Shown: in pieces, positions 5,987-7,938 of the stretch
How positions within the stretch are numbered: the stretch's first letter is position 1
How the letters are laid out: every line of letters begins with the position of its first letter
Source: Verrucomicrobiales bacterium
GTDB lineage: Bacteria; Verrucomicrobiota; Verrucomicrobiia; Verrucomicrobiales; Verrucomicrobiaceae
DNA length: 7,938 bases
Direction: 5' to 3'
NCBI GenBank assembly: GCA_003506995.1
Contig: DNXB01000398.1
Coordinates: 1-7,938, forward strand
Notes under the pieces: generated by a model
Seen by the model: the letters and a program-made list of their open reading frames with translations, nothing else
What the model was told of the DNA's origin: nothing
Database searches by the model: none
Made by a program: the position numbers and the translations under genes

Positions 5987-7201
5987 TCAGGCTTCCATCG
6001 CTCCCGCCAGGATCTCCTCAAACCGCCGCAGCCAGGCCTGTGGATCCGCCTCACGCAGCAGCCACTGCCTTCCGGCCCGGCCCATGACGAGACGTGCGGT
6101 GTCGGGCGTGGATTCCATCTCCAGCACATCGTTCACGAGGGCGCTAACCTCCCCCGGTTCATGCTGAAGGCCCGTGACGCCATGCTGCACGATCTCGGTG
6201 AGCCCGCCGGACTTGGCGGCGAGCACCGGCTTGCCATAATCATACGCCTCATACACCACGAGACCGAGCGGCTCCCACCAAGTGGAGGGCACGATCACCG
6301 CCCGGCAGCGCCGCAGCGCCTCGCGCTTCGTCTCACCGCCGGTCTGGCCGAGAAAGCCGATATACGGGTTCGTGCGCATGCGCAGTTGCACCGTCTGCTC
6401 CAGCGGCCCCTCACCCGCGATGTGCAACAGCGGCGTGCGGTCGCCCAGTTTGGCCCGCAGCATGTCCCACGCGTCCAGCATGGTGGTGATGCCCTTCGTC
6501 TCGGCCAGTCGTCCGAGAAACAAATAGTAGCCCGCGTCCTCCGTCTCAGGCGCTCGCGGCATGGCGTGCCAGGCATGCCGCAGTGTGTGGATGCGTGACG
6601 CGGGCAGCGCCCCGGCATCGACAATTTTCTGCCGCATGAAGTCCGACACCGCGATCCACGCCTTCACGCTCTGCAACCATCCGCTTTGATGCAGCATCTT
6701 CAGCATCAGGGCGAACAGGGCGCTCTTCACCACCGACCCCTGCCACGCCCCGGCTAAAATCTCGCGCCAGTAACCGCCGTACAGCGCGTCTGGCAGCAGC
6801 CGGCCTTTCACCTGCAACGTGCCACCGACGGAGAATGGCCGGTAATTGTGCAGAAACTGGATCACCGGCAGTCCGCGTTGCAGCGCCGTATGATACAGCG
6901 CGGCCGAGCCGACCGGATGAATGTTGTGAAACACCGCCGCCCTCGCGCCGCTGGCATCCAGCGCTTTTTCAAACCGGCCGCGTGCCTCACGGTTGTAAAA
7001 CAACCGCGTGGCCTGCTGAAGTTTCGAGGGCGCGTTCTCGCCCGCCCATTCCGCGCTTTCAAAGCCGCACCAGGTCATCGGATGCACGGCGCCGAGATCG
7101 CGGTGAATTTGCTCCACGATCATTTCCTCGCCTCCGCGATAGAGGTAGCGGTTGAACACATGCAGCAGGGCATGTGGCAGTGGCGGGGAGGTGGGGACCA
7201 T
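5987..7201 (-). CDS. Glycosyltransferase, GT4-like (GT-B fold)
   Basis: A 404-residue cytoplasmic sugar transferase, probably retaining and using a nucleotide-sugar donor for envelope polysaccharide or lipopolysaccharide. Numbered from the ATG at 7201: the N-terminal Rossmann domain opens with LLHVFNRYLYRGGEE (about 12-26), whose RGGEE glycine loop is typical of the acceptor side. WIAVSDFMRQKI (about 182) is the usual domain junction. FLGRLAETKG (228-237) starts the donor domain. HIAGEGPLE lies near 260, and EPLGLVVYE (310-318) is the E-x7-E motif that holds the donor. The frame opens further upstream at 7288, but those 29 residues are low-complexity and unlike the family, so the inner ATG is preferred; there is no Shine-Dalgarno at either. 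The gene stands alone: convergent with the L,D-transpeptidase, divergent from the SHD1 gene. Donor and acceptor cannot be told from sequence. Confidence 0.9.
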   Translation of the reverse strand: MVPTSPPLPHALLHVFNRYLYRGGEEMIVEQIHRDLGAVHPMTWCGFESAEWAGENAPSKLQQATRLFYNREARGRFEKALDASGARAAVFHNIHPVGSAALYHTALQRGLPVIQFLHNYRPFSVGGTLQVKGRLLPDALYGGYWREILAGAWQGSVVKSALFALMLKMLHQSGWLQSVKAWIAVSDFMRQKIVDAGALPASRIHTLRHAWHAMPRAPETEDAGYYLFLGRLAETKGITTMLDAWDMLRAKLGDRTPLLHIAGEGPLEQTVQLRMRTNPYIGFLGQTGGETKREALRRCRAVIVPSTWWEPLGLVVYEAYDYGKPVLAAKSGGLTEIVQHGVTGLQHEPGEVSALVNDVLEMESTPDTARLVMGRAGRQWLLREADPQAWLRRFEEILAGAMEA

Positions 7202-7274
7202 TGTGAAAGGGCAGGCGGGCGTGTAAAAGACGCCGTCATCGGCCGTTTGCCAAGCAGAACGCGGGCCATCCTGC

Positions 7275-7297
7275 GCTCTGCTCCGCATTTGCAGAGC
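7275..7297. repeat. Inverted repeat upstream of the SHD1 gene promoter
   Basis: GCTCTGC (7275-7281) and GCAGAGC (7291-7297) are perfect 7-bp inverted arms separated by 9 bases. The arms are centred about 16 bp apart, and the right arm ends 4 bases before the candidate -35 box. Its position fits an activator or repressor site for the gene to the right, or a site shared with the divergent glycosyltransferase gene. The function is inferred. Confidence 0.4.
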
Positions 7298-7301
7298 CTT
7301 C

Positions 7302-7330
7302 TTGCCTAATTTTAACCGGCATGGTATTCA
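7302..7330 (+). promoter_or_regulatory. Candidate promoter for the SHD1 protein gene
   Basis: TTGCCT (7302-7307), a 17-bp spacer and TATTCA (7325-7330) sit in an AT-rich patch of an otherwise GC-rich region. The -10 box ends 9 bases before the ATG at 7340, so the leader would be very short. Confidence 0.35.
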
Positions 7331-7339
7331 CACTTAATC

Positions 7340-7938
7340 ATGCGGATTTCAAGCTGTCGCATCTTCATCACTTTCCTGCTGCTCGCTGCGAATCTTGCGG
7401 CGCAAGACGCCGCCATGCGTCCGTGGAAGGACACCATGGGCCGCATCATCCAGGCCGTGTTTGTCAGCGCCACGGCGGAATACGTCACCGTGCGCATGGC
7501 CGACGGCAAGGAGCACCTGATTGCCCTCGCTCGCCTCTGCGCCGAGGACCAGGCATTCGTGAAAAGCCAGGCGGCGGTCCCGCCTCCTCCTGCGGCCACG
7601 GTTCTCTCCGCCCCGGAGCCCGCCTCGGGCCGCACGCCGGTCGAAAAACGCGTCTGGCCGCAGAATGTCATCGTGCCCTCTGGCTCCATCGAAATCCAGC
7701 CAGTGGAGGAGTCCGCCCCGGCGCGGAAGTTTGTCTATCGCTCCGAGGCCTTCGAGTTCACCTCCCAGGCCAAGCTGGCCGGCAGCGTGATGAAGGAAGT
7801 CGCCCGCACCTTCGAGTCCACGCGCATGCTCGTCTCCGACCTGCCCTGGGGCGTCGTTTGCCGTCCGCCGGAAGGTCTGGAGCGCTATCAAGCCGCTCTT
7901 TATGAAACGCGGAACGATTATATCGCCGCCGGCGGCCC
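7340..7938 (+). CDS. Secreted SHD1-domain protein, 5' part only
   Basis: The first 199 residues of an exported protein that runs past the right edge. MRISSCRIFITFLLLAANLA is a signal peptide, probably cut after LAA (residue 21). Residues 27-76 match the SHD1 (SLA1 homology 1) domain: a tryptophan near the start (RPWKDTMGR), DGKEHLIALARLCAEDQAFV at the end, and the usual small beta-rich spacing. A Pro/Ala linker follows (about 78-98). The remaining part, from RKFVYRSEAFEFTSQ (129) through EVARTFESTRMLVSDLPWG to YETRNDYIAAGG, resembles the start of uncharacterised proteins in this phylum that may carry a peptidase-like domain further on; the part needed to decide that is missing. In bacteria SHD1 domains are typical of Verrucomicrobiota and Planctomycetota, and their ligand is unknown. 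It has no Shine-Dalgarno and is divergent from the glycosyltransferase gene. Confidence 0.82.
   Translation, partial: MRISSCRIFITFLLLAANLAAQDAAMRPWKDTMGRIIQAVFVSATAEYVTVRMADGKEHLIALARLCAEDQAFVKSQAAVPPPPAATVLSAPEPASGRTPVEKRVWPQNVIVPSGSIEIQPVEESAPARKFVYRSEAFEFTSQAKLAGSVMKEVARTFESTRMLVSDLPWGVVCRPPEGLERYQAALYETRNDYIAAGG

Noticed and set aside
7321..7905. Plus-strand frame of 194 codons beginning MVFTLNHADFKLS
   Set aside because: It overlaps the SHD1 gene in another frame. The frame from 7340 has a signal peptide and a recognisable domain, while this one is Arg/Gly/His-rich and has neither.

Overview
The window looks like a piece of a moderately GC-rich Gram-negative chromosome, most likely from Verrucomicrobiota (Prosthecobacter or a relative). 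This rests on four points: a secreted protein with an SHD1 (SLA1 homology) domain, a family abundant in Verrucomicrobiota and Planctomycetota; a secreted FG-GAP/VCBS protein of a type common there; intergenic repeats of the AATGACGAATGACGAA kind, which from memory are common in those genomes; and a near-absence of Shine-Dalgarno sequences. The kdsA gene implies an outer membrane with Kdo-containing lipopolysaccharide. The taxon is inferred, not proven.

Left part (1-3886, all on the minus strand): the 5' end of kdsA (1-197) lies downstream of a compact three-gene cluster. Read in the direction of transcription, the cluster is a circularly permuted ATP-grasp protein (COG2308 type, 3886-2438), an alpha-E protein (COG2307 type, 2272-1208) and a transglutaminase-like cysteine protease/amidase (1183-329). 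This trio is a conserved bacterial association, predicted to make and break amide or peptide bonds on a substrate that is still unknown. Here the alpha-E protein ends in a run of eight glutamines encoded by CAG/CAA repeats, and a repeat element sits between the first two genes.

Middle (3887-5986): a 129-bp divergent intergenic region separates the trio from a plus-strand pair, a secreted FG-GAP beta-propeller protein (4016-5203) and an L,D-transpeptidase with an N-terminal lipoprotein-like signal (5278-5886). The pair is followed by an ordered array of 20-bp modules, two direct and two inverted, that fills the gap to the next, convergent gene.

Right part (5987-7938): a family-4 type glycosyltransferase on the minus strand (7201-5987), a 138-bp divergent region with an inverted repeat and a plausible promoter, and the 5' part of the SHD1 protein gene (from 7340, running off the window).

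Taken together this is mainly cell-envelope chromosome: Kdo synthesis, peptidoglycan cross-linking, a sugar transferase and two exported proteins, plus the amide-chemistry trio. There are no RNA genes, CRISPR arrays, insertion sequences or phage genes. The least explained items are the substrate of the trio, the polyglutamine tail, the two intergenic repeat structures, and -10-like hexamers ending 8-10 bases before several start codons, which suggest leaderless transcription.
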